Shown here piece after piece: positions 51,807 through 61,309 of a stretch of DNA of 64,000 nucleotides. Position 1 is the stretch's first letter; each line of letters begins with the position of its first letter. The position numbers and the translations under genes were made by a program. Below the pieces are notes generated by a model. It saw only the letters and a list, made by a program, of their open reading frames with translations. It was not told where the DNA came from and did no database searches. Origin of the DNA: an uncultured Prevotellaceae bacterium (GTDB lineage: Bacteria; Bacteroidota; Bacteroidia; Bacteroidales; Bacteroidaceae); NCBI GenBank assembly GCA_900316285.1, contig ONCG01000008.1, positions 62,001-126,000 on the forward strand. The letters run 5' to 3'.

Positions 51807-51893
51807 GCAGCGAGCTGCGGGTAAAGCGACTGTCGTCGCGTGTAAAGCCTTCGGCGTATAAAGAGCCTACGGCTCGTGTAAAGCCCTGCGGGC
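51807..51893. repeat. Ladder of five mini-hairpins between porQ and cmk
   Basis: Stems GCAGC/GCTGC (51807-51818), GCGAC/GTCGC (51826-51839), GCC/GGC (51847-51855), GAGCC/GGCTC (51863-51875) and GCCC/GGGC (51883-51893), with linkers gtgtaaa or gtataaa. Stem pairing is kept while sequence changes. It starts just after the porQ stop and would separate it from cmk in an mRNA. Confidence 0.88.
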
Positions 51894-51928
51894 GGGTAAA
51901 TTAAAAAATTAATAATGCAATATACTCT

Positions 51929-52633
51929 ATGAAGAAAATTACAATTGCTATCGACGGCTATTCCTCTTGCGGAAAAAGCACGATGGCCAAGGACCTGGCC
52001 AAGAGAATCGGATATGTGTATGTTGACACGGGTGCGATGTATCGTGCCGTGACGCTGTTCGCCCTGCGCAACGGGTTGTTTGCCGACGACGGCGCCGTGC
52101 TGACCGATGAACTGGAGAAGCGTATGGAGGAGATTAGCATCTCGTTTAAGTTCAACCCCGAGACACAGAAGCCCGACACCTATCTGAATGGTGAGCTGGT
52201 GGAGAAGGAGATTCGCTCGCTGGAGGTGAGTAACCACGTGAGTCCGATTGCCGCCGTTCCGTTCGTGCGTACGGCGATGGTGGCCCAGCAACAGGCGATG
52301 GGTCAGGAGGGCGGCATCGTGATGGATGGCCGCGATATTGGCACGACGGTATTTCCGAATGCCGAGCTGAAAATCTTCGTGACGGCATCGGCCGAGGTGC
52401 GTGCCCAGCGTCGCTACGACGAGTTGGTGAGCAAGGGCATGCCCGAGCCCTACGAGGATATTCTGAAGAATGTGCAAGAGCGCGACTACATCGACACGCA
52501 TCGCGAGGTGTCACCGCTGCGCCAGGCCGACGATGCCCTGTTGCTCGACAACTCCCACATGACCATCCCCGAACAGAACGCCTGGGTGATGGAGCAGTTC
52601 GAGCGGGTGGCGAATCCGCAATGCGGGCTTTAG
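51929..52633 (+). CDS. cmk: Cytidylate kinase
   Basis: 234 residues. P-loop [16 protein letters not shown] near the start, [30 protein letters not shown] and a [10 protein letters not shown] end. Phosphorylates CMP and dCMP. Length and motifs are normal for the long bacterial type. Convergent with ispH across a repeat-filled gap. Confidence 0.96.
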   Translation: MKKITIAIDGYSSCGKSTMAKDLAKRIGYVYVDTGAMYRAVTLFALRNGLFADDGAVLTDELEKRMEEISISFKFNPETQKPDTYLNGELVEKEIRSLEVSNHVSPIAAVPFVRTAMVAQQQAMGQEGGIVMDGRDIGTTVFPNAELKIFVTASAEVRAQRRYDELVSKGMPEPYEDILKNVQERDYIDTHREVSPLRQADDALLLDNSHMTIPEQNAWVMEQFERVANPQCGL

Positions 52634-53011
52634 AAAACAGAGAAAAACCAAAACAACATAAGAAAACATTTTGGTCTTTGTGTTGTTAAGCAGATGAAAT
52701 GCGCTGCCCCTCCTCCCTCGAGGAGGGTGCAGCGTTATTATTTAAAAAAAGGAGGTTATATACCTTTTGACACTATAATTATTTTGGTCAAGAATTTGGT
52801 CAAGAATTTGAGAATTAGAGAATTTTGGAAATTGTTATGTTGGATATATTGAATTATTAAGAATTTATCGGTCAGACACAGGGGTCTGCCCCTACAGCAG
52901 GCAATCGGAAATTGTTTGCAATTTCTTCTCTAAATCTCATTAATTCCCACTCAAGAAAAGAATAATTCTCTAATTCTCTAATTCTTGATAAGAGAAGATT
53001 CTAATTCTTGA
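52634..53011. repeat. Repeat-filled gap between cmk and ispH
   Basis: Holds a C/G hairpin GCCCCTCCTCCCTCGAGGAG (about 52704-52723), a GGTCAAGAATTT tandem (52787-52812), a GTAGGGGCAG arm on the minus strand (about 52872-52896) and several TTCTCTAATTC/ATTCTTGATT tracts before the ispH end. No gene is supported. Confidence 0.78.
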
Positions 53012-53884
53012 TTAAAGATATTTCTCGTTCATTTTGTTCAGGATATAGTCGCGGCACTGTTCCATGAGCCATTTTGGGGTGCTGGTGGCACCACAGATGC
53101 CGATGGTCTCCACGCCTTCCAGCCAAGCCATCTCGATTTCTGTCGGGCTTTCGATGTGGTGGCTGCGGGGATTGCGTTGCAGGCACTCATTGAAGAGTAC
53201 GCGCCCATTGCTACTCTTACGCCCCGAGACGAAGAGAATCAGGTCGTGGCGCTCGGCGAAGGCGGCGATGGCCGGCATGCGGTTAGCCACCTGTCGGCAG
53301 ATGGTATCGAAGCTGCGGAAGGTAGCCCCTTCAGCAATATGACCCTGGATGAATTCTATAATCTCATGGAATTCATCCAGATTCTTTGTGGTCTGCGAAT
53401 AAAGATAGATGTCGCGTGTGAAATCGAGCTCCTTCACGTCGCGGAGGTTCTCGACAACGATGGCGTGTCCTTCCGTCTGTCCCACAAGACCTAGCACCTC
53501 CGCATGTCCGTTCTTGCCGAAGATGACAATCTGTGCATCAGGGTTGCTGTCGTACTGCCGCTTGATGCGTCGCTGCAGTTGCAACACCACGGGGCAGGTG
53601 GCATCGATAATCTCAATGTTGTTGCCCTGCGCCAGCTGATAGGTCGACGGCGGCTCACCATGTGCCCGCAGCAGCACCTTTGCTCCGTGCAGCTGCTGCA
53701 GGTCGTCGTGGTTGATGGTGATGAGTCCCTGCTCGTGCAGGCGCTCCACCTCCATGCCGTTGTGCACGATGTCACCCAGACAATAGAGCGACGCACCCAG
53801 CCGCAGTTCCTCTTCGGCCTTCTTGATGGCGGTGGTCACACCGAAGCAGAATCCACTGCCGTTGTCAATCTCAATCTGAATCAT
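53012..53884 (-). CDS. ispH: 4-hydroxy-3-methylbut-2-enyl diphosphate reductase
   Basis: 290 residues from MIQIEIDNGSGFCFGV. Iron-sulfur cysteines are in GFCFGV (13), IIDATCPVV and GICGATSTP; substrate-binding residues are in DIVHNGMEV, LRAHGEPP and SQTTKN. Final step of the methylerythritol phosphate pathway, giving IPP and DMAPP. It is the last gene of a unit with the alpha-2-macroglobulin and DUF1573 genes, about 10 bases after the latter. Confidence 0.96.
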   Translation of the reverse strand: MIQIEIDNGSGFCFGVTTAIKKAEEELRLGASLYCLGDIVHNGMEVERLHEQGLITINHDDLQQLHGAKVLLRAHGEPPSTYQLAQGNNIEIIDATCPVVLQLQRRIKRQYDSNPDAQIVIFGKNGHAEVLGLVGQTEGHAIVVENLRDVKELDFTRDIYLYSQTTKNLDEFHEIIEFIQGHIAEGATFRSFDTICRQVANRMPAIAAFAERHDLILFVSGRKSSNGRVLFNECLQRNPRSHHIESPTEIEMAWLEGVETIGICGATSTPKWLMEQCRDYILNKMNEKYL

Positions 53885-53894
53885 CAGCAATCAA

Positions 53895-54968
53895 TTATTC
53901 TGTCTTCACCTCTATCACCACCTTCGGCTGCTCGGGATCGTTGGTGATCATGAGAACACGCGGGGAGCGAGCAAGGCGCAGGTCACGCTCGGTGGCGGTG
54001 ATCTTCAGCTTCGCATATTCGCCCGGTGCAAGCTTCGACTTGTTCAGCGACACTTGCAGACCCATAGTGAACATCTGGAGCTTCGTGATGTCGAGCTGCG
54101 ATTTACCCGTGTTCTGAATCTCTATCTCGCCTTTCAGCTTCTTCTTGCCGTTGAAGGGACCGAGGTTGAGCGTCGTCGTCGACAGCTGGATGTGCGGAGC
54201 CAGATGCAGCTGCGTCTCTGTGAGATCGTTGAAGCTGGGCAACAGCACGGCAGAGATGTCGATCTGCTTGTTTGGAGCCACGCGATCGCCAGGCTGGCGG
54301 CCGAGATAAACGGTCGTCTGTGTGAGTCCGAAGTCGTTGATTTTCCTCGTGTCGAGTGTGATGAGTGCCACTCCCGAACGGCCGGCTCTGATCTTCGATG
54401 GCGACACCTCGGCTTGGATGTAGTCCGGCGTGTGCATCACGATGGGTTGCACGGTCTGATCAGTATTGTTCAGGATGTGAATCTTTGCCACTGGGCGGTC
54501 GCCCTGATTGACGTCGTCGAACTCCACGCTGTTGATGTCAACGAGCAGGTCGCCGAGAGTCAGCGGATAGTCGCCCGTGAAGTCGATGACCTCATCAACG
54601 ACAATGCCTTTCAGCGTGAGCATCAGCGGCTCATCGCTATCGGAGGTGTAGATGCCGATTTGCTTCTCGAAATGTCCCATCGTCTTGGCATCGTAGGTGG
54701 CACGAACGGTGAAATCGGAGGCACCGTGGATGAATCCTTCCGGATAGTCGACGGTGGTGCATCCGCAGCTGGTGCGCACGTTCGTGATGCTGATGTCGTG
54801 ATTGCTCTTGTTATGCAGTTCATACTCTGCCACTACCGGCTGACGGAACATCACCTGACCTACGTTCAACACTTGGTTCTTGGCCTCAATGCGCTGGGCC
54901 GACGCGGTGACGCAGCTCAGGCAAAGCAGACTGGCCGCGAACACTTTCCTATAGAGATTGTTCTTCAT
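53895..54968 (-). CDS. DUF1573-family secreted protein
   Basis: 357 residues with a signal peptide ending at TASAQ. Two to three immunoglobulin-like beta domains of the DUF1573/ASPM-SPD-2-Hydin type: VVAEYELHNKSNHDI, the conserved NVRTSCGCTTVDYP with the paired cysteines, and a second unit (GEIEIQNTGKSQLDI). Such proteins are abundant in the Bacteroidetes envelope with unknown role. Coupled to the alpha-2-macroglobulin gene by a 31-base gap. Confidence 0.87.
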   Translation of the reverse strand: MKNNLYRKVFAASLLCLSCVTASAQRIEAKNQVLNVGQVMFRQPVVAEYELHNKSNHDISITNVRTSCGCTTVDYPEGFIHGASDFTVRATYDAKTMGHFEKQIGIYTSDSDEPLMLTLKGIVVDEVIDFTGDYPLTLGDLLVDINSVEFDDVNQGDRPVAKIHILNNTDQTVQPIVMHTPDYIQAEVSPSKIRAGRSGVALITLDTRKINDFGLTQTTVYLGRQPGDRVAPNKQIDISAVLLPSFNDLTETQLHLAPHIQLSTTTLNLGPFNGKKKLKGEIEIQNTGKSQLDITKLQMFTMGLQVSLNKSKLAPGEYAKLKITATERDLRLARSPRVLMITNDPEQPKVVIEVKTE

Positions 54969-54999
54969 TTTCTTCTTTTGATGATTTCTTATAGCGCCA

Positions 55000-57900
55000 T
55001 TACTCTGTAACCGTCAGCTGACGGGCTGCAGCACGGGCGGAATATTCGGGCGAATAAGCACACTGCACGGTGCAGATGCCCGTCTGATAGGTTCCCGTAC
55101 GGTCGACGTAATATTCGGTCTCGACGATGTGAGTACCCTTGGCCAGGCGGTCGAAGTAATAGTTCGTGACGTTGTCGCGCGGAGCACAATAGTAGCCCCA
55201 GTGGTAACCACTGAGCTGGCCGATGGGCTCCAGGCAGGCAGCACGCTTGTCGGCGACTTGCACGAAGTCGTAGTCGCGCTCAGCCTCGATGGTGATGCGA
55301 ATACGGATGCGGTCGCCTACTTTGAGAGAGTTGAGAGTGGAGAGTTTAGAGTTGAGAGTGTTGCCTTGTGCATCAGGAACAATCAACTCGCGCTTTACCT
55401 TCAGCCCACTCTGGGCATCGGTGATGTCGGTAAGCGGCTGGAACGAACGCGCATAGACAGCACCCCATGAGGTGCCCTCGCTCGTCTTCTCGGCAGTGAA
55501 CGTCTGGAAGCCCGATCCTGTCTGCGAGCTCTTCACATAGCCCAGACCGGCGGTGGCGGCAGAGGTTTCCAACTGCTTGCCGTCGACCTTCAGAACGGTC
55601 GGTTCACCGGGGTTGCCGATGGTCTCCATGTTGTTCTTCATGAACGCATAGACGGCATCGACGGTGTTGAGCGGGGTGTCCCAGCTCTGGGTGCGCTTCT
55701 CCTGCAGAAGCCAACGCTGCATCTCCTCGATGGTCTTCGTATCGGCAGGTTGCAACAGGCGGATAGCCTCGATGGCGGCCACTTCAGTGGGTATCTTATA
55801 GTCGAACCAACTGTAGTAGGCCTTGCGCGTGTCGAAGTAGCGGCCCATCTCCTCTTTATATACGGTGTACTCGCGAATGCTCTGCAGGTATTCCTTGGCC
55901 TTCTGCTCGTAGCCGTTGTGACCAAGGATGATTGCCGAATATGCTTTGCCGTAGATGGTGAACTCCTTCGTCTGCTTCGAAAGGCGGTTGACGAGATAGG
56001 TCTTTGCGGCAGCGACGTCGGCAGAGAGCTTACGACCGTCAATGGTGGTGAGATAGAGCCAGTCGATGGCGGTCTCACTAGGACGCACGTTCTTTGCGCC
56101 CTTCTTCTCCTGCTTCTTCATCTCCTCTACCTCCTTGATAATCTGGCGACCCATGAACGAATAGGCATTCGAGAGCATGTCTGCAGCTTGACGATTGCTA
56201 TCACCAGTCATTGCAGTCAAACGAACCATCATCTTACTAACGGCAACGGTCATATAGAGTGAGCCTGGCATGCCGGGCCACCAGCTCCACGAGCCGTCGC
56301 TATTTTGAAGCTTGCGCAGCTGGGCAAGGTTGTTATCAAGGCGATAGCTGACGCTGTTCTCATCAAAGTAGTCGCTGAGCAGCTGTTTCTGTTCGCTTTC
56401 GTGACGGGCTTCGGCCACCCAAGGGGTCTCGTCGAGCACCATCGTCTTCAGTTCCTGATTCTTCTCGAGACTACTCATGAGCGAGGTCTCCGAGCCAGCT
56501 TCGCGCTTCCACAGTTCAATCGTCGACTTGATGCGCGGCGACTGGTGAAGAAGATGGGCGGCAAGGCTATTGGCATAGAAGGCAGCAGCCTGACTGATGG
56601 CGTTGTTCTCGCTCGTCTTCGCCACCGTAGGCAGCGTCTGAATCATCAGCCAAGCGGGGTTATTGGTATATTCGACGTTGAGAGTTGAGAGTTGAGAGTT
56701 GAGAGAGGAGAGTGGAGAGTTATTCTTTCCAAACAAAGTGGTGAGGTCGATGGTCTTTGTGCCCGGTCCGTTCTGTGTAAACGGCACGGTGTTGATGACC
56801 AACTCGCGATTAGGCAGGATGGGAAGGTAGTGCTGTTCGCCGTCGCTGAAGCCATTGCCCGATGCCGACACACGGCAGACAAGCAGCGACTGGTCGGCTA
56901 GACGAGGCAACGATGCATCGACGTCGAAGCTCACGCTAGCGGTCTTGCCAGCCTCCACACTGAACGGTTTGTTCTGCGAGTAGACCACCTTTTCGGTTTC
57001 GGGGTCGAGGAGTTCGATGAGAGCCGTGCCCTTTACGGCCTTCTCGCCCGTGTTGAAGATGCGGGCAGAGAGCTGGCCCTTGTCACCCTGACGCATGAAG
57101 CGCGGCACATTGGGCTGAATCATCACGTCCTTCTTTGCGACGACCTCGCTCTCCAGCGTTCCGTAGCGCACCTCCTTATCAGTAGCCAGTGCCATGAAGC
57201 GCCAAGTGGTGATGCTTTCAGGCAGTGTGAACTTCATCGTTACATCACCATTTTCGTCGGTGACGAGTTGTGGATAGAAGAAGGCGGTCTCGTTCAGGTT
57301 CTCGCGCACCTGCGTACTTTCATTCTTCTTCTCAGCAGCTCCAGCGCCCGTAACGGCTTCATCGATATCATCGAGACCGCCAATACTACCTATCAACACT
57401 GATTCATCCTTCTTAACAATAGGTGCCTCAGCAAGAGCATCCTGAGTAGCCATTGCCATTTCGGGCACGGCAGCCTTCGCCATCATCATCGGGCGGGCAC
57501 CGCGAACGCGGACATTGTTGCTATAGTCGAACACCATGCGCGGCGAGAAGTCGAACATCTCGTTGTCGAAGTGAGTAAAGGTCAGCGCACGCTCAATGAG
57601 CGACTTGTAAGGCTGTTCGCCGTAGAGACTGATGTCGGCAGTGGAACGCCCTTGCCAATTCGTGGCAGGCAGGTTGCGCCAGAGGTTCAACGAGAACGGC
57701 CACGAGTGTTCGCGAATTTCGTCGAGCGACTTGTCGAACAGCACGGCCAGCACGGAGGCCCCTGCTCCCGAAGGACCTTCAACACCCTTCGAGGCTTTTG
57801 TGTCCCCCTCGGGGGACGAAAGGGGGGCTATATGCAGCGTCCACTCCTCCTTCTGACCTGGAGTCAGACGGTCGCGGAAGGTCTTCCACGAGAGATTCAG

Positions 57901-60729
57901 ACGCTTGTCGGGCAGCGGTTTGCGCATCGCAGCCTGGTGGGTGTAGAGACGGCCTTCGCGCACCCATGCACAAGTGAAGAGCACGCCGTCACCATATTCT
58001 TCTTTATATGTGAACTGACGAGTGGTGATAGCATTCGTCTGGTCGATGACGCCGCTCTCCAGCACCTTGTCACCGGTGAAGAGCGTGTAGACGATGTGCT
58101 GGTCCTTGTCCGACGAACCCATCTGCACATAGATGGGACGGCCGTCGGCAGGGAATTCACCGGCAGAAGCATAGAACCAGTCGTGGGTCTCCATAGCGGG
58201 ATGCTTGTCCTTCATGCTGAACACCACGAACTCCTGCTTCACGGTGTCCTCGCCGCAAACGCCCTCAAGGGTGTAGCGGCCGGACTTCAGCGTATTAAAG
58301 CGCATCTCGAAGGGCTCGTTGGCAGGCACAGCTTTTGCTGTCTGTTCTACCGTTACTTTGCCATCTTGTTCCTTTGTTACTTTGTAAATGACGTCGCCGG
58401 GAATGGGCTTGCCGGCATTGTTCAGATAGCTGAACGTGACGTGTGCCACGCTATCGGCCTCAATCTTTGCAGGCATGCTAATGGTGAAGGCGGTGGCCTT
58501 GTCGCTCAACGGCAGCGAGGTCTCACCGTGATGGCTTTCGCCGGCAGCATCTGTGGCGTCGGCCTCCACCACGAAGTTGTAGTAGCGCGGGGCGTACGTG
58601 TTAGCATTGCGGCCGGCGTCAGGCATCTGCATCGGCACCTGCACCGTGAAGCGGCCTTCGTCGTCGGTGGTCAGCGTGTCGGTGACAAGCGTCTTATCGC
58701 TTTCGGGACCAGAGCGCCACCACCACAAGGCACGACGGCGCACAACGTTGTATTTCACCTGCGCGCCCTGCACCGGGACGCCGGCGAAGCTCTTCACATG
58801 GCCCACCACCGTCACGGTGTCGCCATCTTGGTATTTCTCCGTGACCTCGTCGAACTCCACTTGGAAGGTCGGACGTTTGTACTCCTCCACGGAGAAATAG
58901 GCAGAGCTATTCTTCGCCTGGATGGAGAACTGACCCGTCAGGCCCGATGTCGGGAGCGCAAAGTCGGCGGAAGCCTTACCAAACTCATCGGTTCTCACCT
59001 CTTTCTCCTCCACCACCTCGTGGTTGGCATTGCGCAGCGTCAGCGTCAGTTTCTCGCCCGCGTTCACCTTTGCATCGCGATGAGCCAGGTTCTGATAGGA
59101 AATCACCGCAGCATGAACGGTCTGTCCCGGCCGATAAAGCTTACGGTCGGTCAGCACGTTATAGACGTTCTGCGTCACCTTGTTGTCGTAGAACGAGAAG
59201 CCACCGCCAAACCACTGTTCGGGGCAGGCATCGTCCTTCTCCGTATAGACGTAAATCTGGTTGGGCCGGCGTTCAGTCCATTTATACTCAGCCTCACCGC
59301 GACCATCGGTGGTGAGCGTATTCACCTGAGTGCCGTTGTTGCGGTTGTAAGTGTTGGTCTTCAGACGAATCTTTGCACCGGGCACCGGACGTCCCGTCGT
59401 GGCGTTCACGGCCACCAGTCGGATGAGGTTATCGGGCAGGTATTCATGCATCACGAAGAGGTCGCTCACGTGGAGCAGCATGCGCTCCGTGCGCATATTC
59501 GGACGGTCGGTGGAGAACTCCACGAGGTAGACGCCCACGGGCAGGCCTTCGATGGTCATCGAGTCTTGTAGCACCTTGTAGTCGGGCTGTCCCACATAGC
59601 GGCGCATGACGGTCTGCTGTGTTCCGTCGTTGACGATGAGCTTCTTCAGCTTCGCATAGTCCTGGTCGTTATTGGGATTCAAATCGGTGTCGCCCTTGAT
59701 GTTCAGGCGCGAGACGGTCATCGTCAGTCGCTGGCAGTTCACGAGCTGGCGCACTTCCACGCGCCGCTTGGTGTTCGGCAGCTGGATGCCTTCGCCGATA
59801 GAAACGAGGAACGAAGGCAGCGTCAACTGGTTCTGGGCGTTGCGCAGGATGTTCATGCGCGGCCAGGCTCCCCAGTGCTGCAGGGCGTAGTTGATGTAGT
59901 TCATCTTCTCCTCGGCCGTCGCATCTTCTGCCTGGTCCATGAACTGATAGCGCTCGATGGCGAGCTCGCCACACTCCTTCAGGTCCTGATAGACGTTGAT
60001 GAGCGAGTCGATGGTCTGCAGATACTTCGACTTGCGAACCTCGTTCACGTCGGCAAAGCGGTCCTTCTGCGTCTGATAGTAAGCACAGATGCAGGCTGCC
60101 TGCCGGTTGCCGTGCTTGAGATACCAGTCGTGCAACGTCTGATAGTCTTCAGCCTCCATACCCAACACGTGCAACAGGTCGCCACCGAAGATATGACTGT
60201 CGGCACCTTCTACGAGGGCTGGCTCATAGCCTTTCGACGACTGCTTCGCCAGCTGCTCGACGGGCTCCATCGACTTCGCATAGTATTCGGCTGAAAGCGC
60301 CTTGTATTCAGTTTTGTTGGGGTCGTCGGCACCGAAGCGGTAGCCGTTGCCATCGGCTTTATCCTTATAGATGCGGCCCAGCACGCTCTGATAGACCGCT
60401 GCCAGCACACGGTTTCCCGACTGCTCAGCCTTCGCCAAGTCTTCCTTGACACGAGAGAGCTCCACGTCGGCAGAGTCGGGGGCAATCTGCGTCTGCACGG
60501 CTGCCTGGCGCAGCTTCGCCTTCAGCAGCTGCCCGTAGCTGTGCTCGGCCTGTGCCTTGTCGGCAATCTTGCCCAGCACCTCCATCTCTGTCTTGGGCAA
60601 GTCTTTGTCCTGAGCGTCGCTCACTTGCTTCCATAAAGCTGAATAACCTTGTGCCATAACCTGTAAATTCGACAACACCATCACGAAAATGGCCGTCATC
60701 ATGATTTTCTTCATCATCATATTCTTCAT
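55000..60729 (-). CDS. Bacterial alpha-2-macroglobulin-family protein without thioester motif
   Basis: 1,909 residues from MKNMMMKKIMMTAIF; signal peptide ends at LQVMAQ. An N-terminal helical region (about 20-300) precedes MG domains: MG2 (GQTVHAAVISYQNLAHRD, about 520), the bait region, the A2M domain (FYPQLVTDENGDVTMKFTLP, TTWRFMALATDKEVRYG) and a C-terminal helical thioester-like domain (LRKLQNSDGSWSWWPG) with receptor-type end. The CxEQ thioester signature is absent, as in the non-covalent group. It should trap proteases in the envelope. Repeat-derived peptides are inserted: SSPEGDTKASKGVEGPSGA before LAVLFDKSLDE, SSLNSQLSTLN and NSKLSTLNS. Confidence 0.93.
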   Translation of the reverse strand: MKNMMMKKIMMTAIFVMVLSNLQVMAQGYSALWKQVSDAQDKDLPKTEMEVLGKIADKAQAEHSYGQLLKAKLRQAAVQTQIAPDSADVELSRVKEDLAKAEQSGNRVLAAVYQSVLGRIYKDKADGNGYRFGADDPNKTEYKALSAEYYAKSMEPVEQLAKQSSKGYEPALVEGADSHIFGGDLLHVLGMEAEDYQTLHDWYLKHGNRQAACICAYYQTQKDRFADVNEVRKSKYLQTIDSLINVYQDLKECGELAIERYQFMDQAEDATAEEKMNYINYALQHWGAWPRMNILRNAQNQLTLPSFLVSIGEGIQLPNTKRRVEVRQLVNCQRLTMTVSRLNIKGDTDLNPNNDQDYAKLKKLIVNDGTQQTVMRRYVGQPDYKVLQDSMTIEGLPVGVYLVEFSTDRPNMRTERMLLHVSDLFVMHEYLPDNLIRLVAVNATTGRPVPGAKIRLKTNTYNRNNGTQVNTLTTDGRGEAEYKWTERRPNQIYVYTEKDDACPEQWFGGGFSFYDNKVTQNVYNVLTDRKLYRPGQTVHAAVISYQNLAHRDAKVNAGEKLTLTLRNANHEVVEEKEVRTDEFGKASADFALPTSGLTGQFSIQAKNSSAYFSVEEYKRPTFQVEFDEVTEKYQDGDTVTVVGHVKSFAGVPVQGAQVKYNVVRRRALWWWRSGPESDKTLVTDTLTTDDEGRFTVQVPMQMPDAGRNANTYAPRYYNFVVEADATDAAGESHHGETSLPLSDKATAFTISMPAKIEADSVAHVTFSYLNNAGKPIPGDVIYKVTKEQDGKVTVEQTAKAVPANEPFEMRFNTLKSGRYTLEGVCGEDTVKQEFVVFSMKDKHPAMETHDWFYASAGEFPADGRPIYVQMGSSDKDQHIVYTLFTGDKVLESGVIDQTNAITTRQFTYKEEYGDGVLFTCAWVREGRLYTHQAAMRKPLPDKRLNLSWKTFRDRLTPGQKEEWTLHIAPLSSPEGDTKASKGVEGPSGAGASVLAVLFDKSLDEIREHSWPFSLNLWRNLPATNWQGRSTADISLYGEQPYKSLIERALTFTHFDNEMFDFSPRMVFDYSNNVRVRGARPMMMAKAAVPEMAMATQDALAEAPIVKKDESVLIGSIGGLDDIDEAVTGAGAAEKKNESTQVRENLNETAFFYPQLVTDENGDVTMKFTLPESITTWRFMALATDKEVRYGTLESEVVAKKDVMIQPNVPRFMRQGDKGQLSARIFNTGEKAVKGTALIELLDPETEKVVYSQNKPFSVEAGKTASVSFDVDASLPRLADQSLLVCRVSASGNGFSDGEQHYLPILPNRELVINTVPFTQNGPGTKTIDLTTLFGKNNSPLSSLNSQLSTLNVEYTNNPAWLMIQTLPTVAKTSENNAISQAAAFYANSLAAHLLHQSPRIKSTIELWKREAGSETSLMSSLEKNQELKTMVLDETPWVAEARHESEQKQLLSDYFDENSVSYRLDNNLAQLRKLQNSDGSWSWWPGMPGSLYMTVAVSKMMVRLTAMTGDSNRQAADMLSNAYSFMGRQIIKEVEEMKKQEKKGAKNVRPSETAIDWLYLTTIDGRKLSADVAAAKTYLVNRLSKQTKEFTIYGKAYSAIILGHNGYEQKAKEYLQSIREYTVYKEEMGRYFDTRKAYYSWFDYKIPTEVAAIEAIRLLQPADTKTIEEMQRWLLQEKRTQSWDTPLNTVDAVYAFMKNNMETIGNPGEPTVLKVDGKQLETSAATAGLGYVKSSQTGSGFQTFTAEKTSEGTSWGAVYARSFQPLTDITDAQSGLKVKRELIVPDAQGNTLNSKLSTLNSLKVGDRIRIRITIEAERDYDFVQVADKRAACLEPIGQLSGYHWGYYCAPRDNVTNYYFDRLAKGTHIVETEYYVDRTGTYQTGICTVQCAYSPEYSARAAARQLTVTE
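55321..55362. repeat. GTTGAGA-type microsatellite inside the alpha-2-macroglobulin gene (3' copy)
   Basis: Imperfect GAGAGTTGAGAGTGGAGAG tandem, encoding TLNSKLSTLNS on the minus strand. In frame. Confidence 0.85.
56676..56721. repeat. GTTGAGA-type microsatellite inside the alpha-2-macroglobulin gene (5' copy)
   Basis: GTTGAGAGTTGAGAGTTGAG tandem encoding SSLNSQLSTLN. In frame; same unit as in the tatD and polyprenyl-synthase gaps. Confidence 0.88.
57757..57830. repeat. SPEGDT-type coding repeat in the alpha-2-macroglobulin gene
   Basis: Minus-strand CCCCCGAGGGGGACACAAAA, GCCTCGAAGG and TCCTTCGGGAGCAGGG. Aligns base for base with 63535-63600 in the GH94 gene, and in the same reading frame. 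Confidence 0.9.
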
Positions 60730-61140
60730 TATTAGGTAGAGACGCGGCACGCCGCGCACACTTCATTGGAGGACGCAGCACGCCGCACCCTCACTTCAAA
60801 CTGCAAAAATAACGAAAATCTTGCAAACACTAAAACTATTTAAGAACTTTTCAGTATAATTTACTGAAGTTTCGCAAGCTCCACTTCATAAGGGCTTAAA
60901 GAGTTTAAAGGGGAGGAAAGGGATTAAAAGGGACGATAGTACTGCACCCTGGGTAGGGGCAGCCCCCCGTGTCTGCCCGAACAATAACGAACAAGCTGCA
61001 TGCCCATACATCCCCAAACTCACGGGCAGACACAGGGGTCTGCCCCTACCGTTGGCTGCAAAGCATTCGCCCCTTTTCTCCCCTTTATACCCTTTATTCC
61101 TTCGACTTGCGAAACTTCAGTCAATATAATTTAAAAAATC
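60730..61140. repeat. Nested palindromes between the alpha-2-macroglobulin and bcp genes
   Basis: A GCGGCACGCCGC element (60738-60780) lies in the leader of the alpha-2-macroglobulin gene. Then ACTGAAGTTTCGCAAG (60863-60878) pairs perfectly with 61106-61121; inside it AAAGGGG-type runs (60890-60930) oppose 61072-61100, and a GTAGGGGCAG arm (60953-60979) pairs with 61023-61049. No gene is supported. Confidence 0.87.
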
Positions 61141-61150
61141 ATCGCTTTTC

Positions 61151-61182
61151 TTTGCCTCGTTTGTCGAAATGTTGTAACTTTG
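61151..61182 (+). promoter_or_regulatory. Complete Bacteroidetes promoter of bcp
   Basis: TTTG (61151-61154), 20 bases, TAACTTTG (61175-61182). The leader is about 120 bases and contains the palindrome at 61193-61267. Confidence 0.8.
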
Positions 61183-61192
61183 CAGTCTGGCT

Positions 61193-61267
61193 ATGTAGGG
61201 ACGCGGCGTGCCGCGTTGCTGGATATAGCTTCCCCCTCCAGTTACGCGACACGTCGCGTCCCTACAT
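61193..61267. repeat. GTAGGGACGCG palindromic element, copy 3, in the bcp leader
   Basis: Arms 61193-61217 and 61243-61267 are near-perfect reverse complements, lying between the bcp promoter and its start codon, so it will be transcribed as a long hairpin. Confidence 0.88.
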
Positions 61268-61309
61268 TTTCATGGAAATATTTAATATCATTCCCAAAAT
61301 AAAAAAACT

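Noticed and set aside
57571-59571. Plus-strand frame of 666 codons
   Set aside because: Antisense shadow of the alpha-2-macroglobulin gene with no family features.
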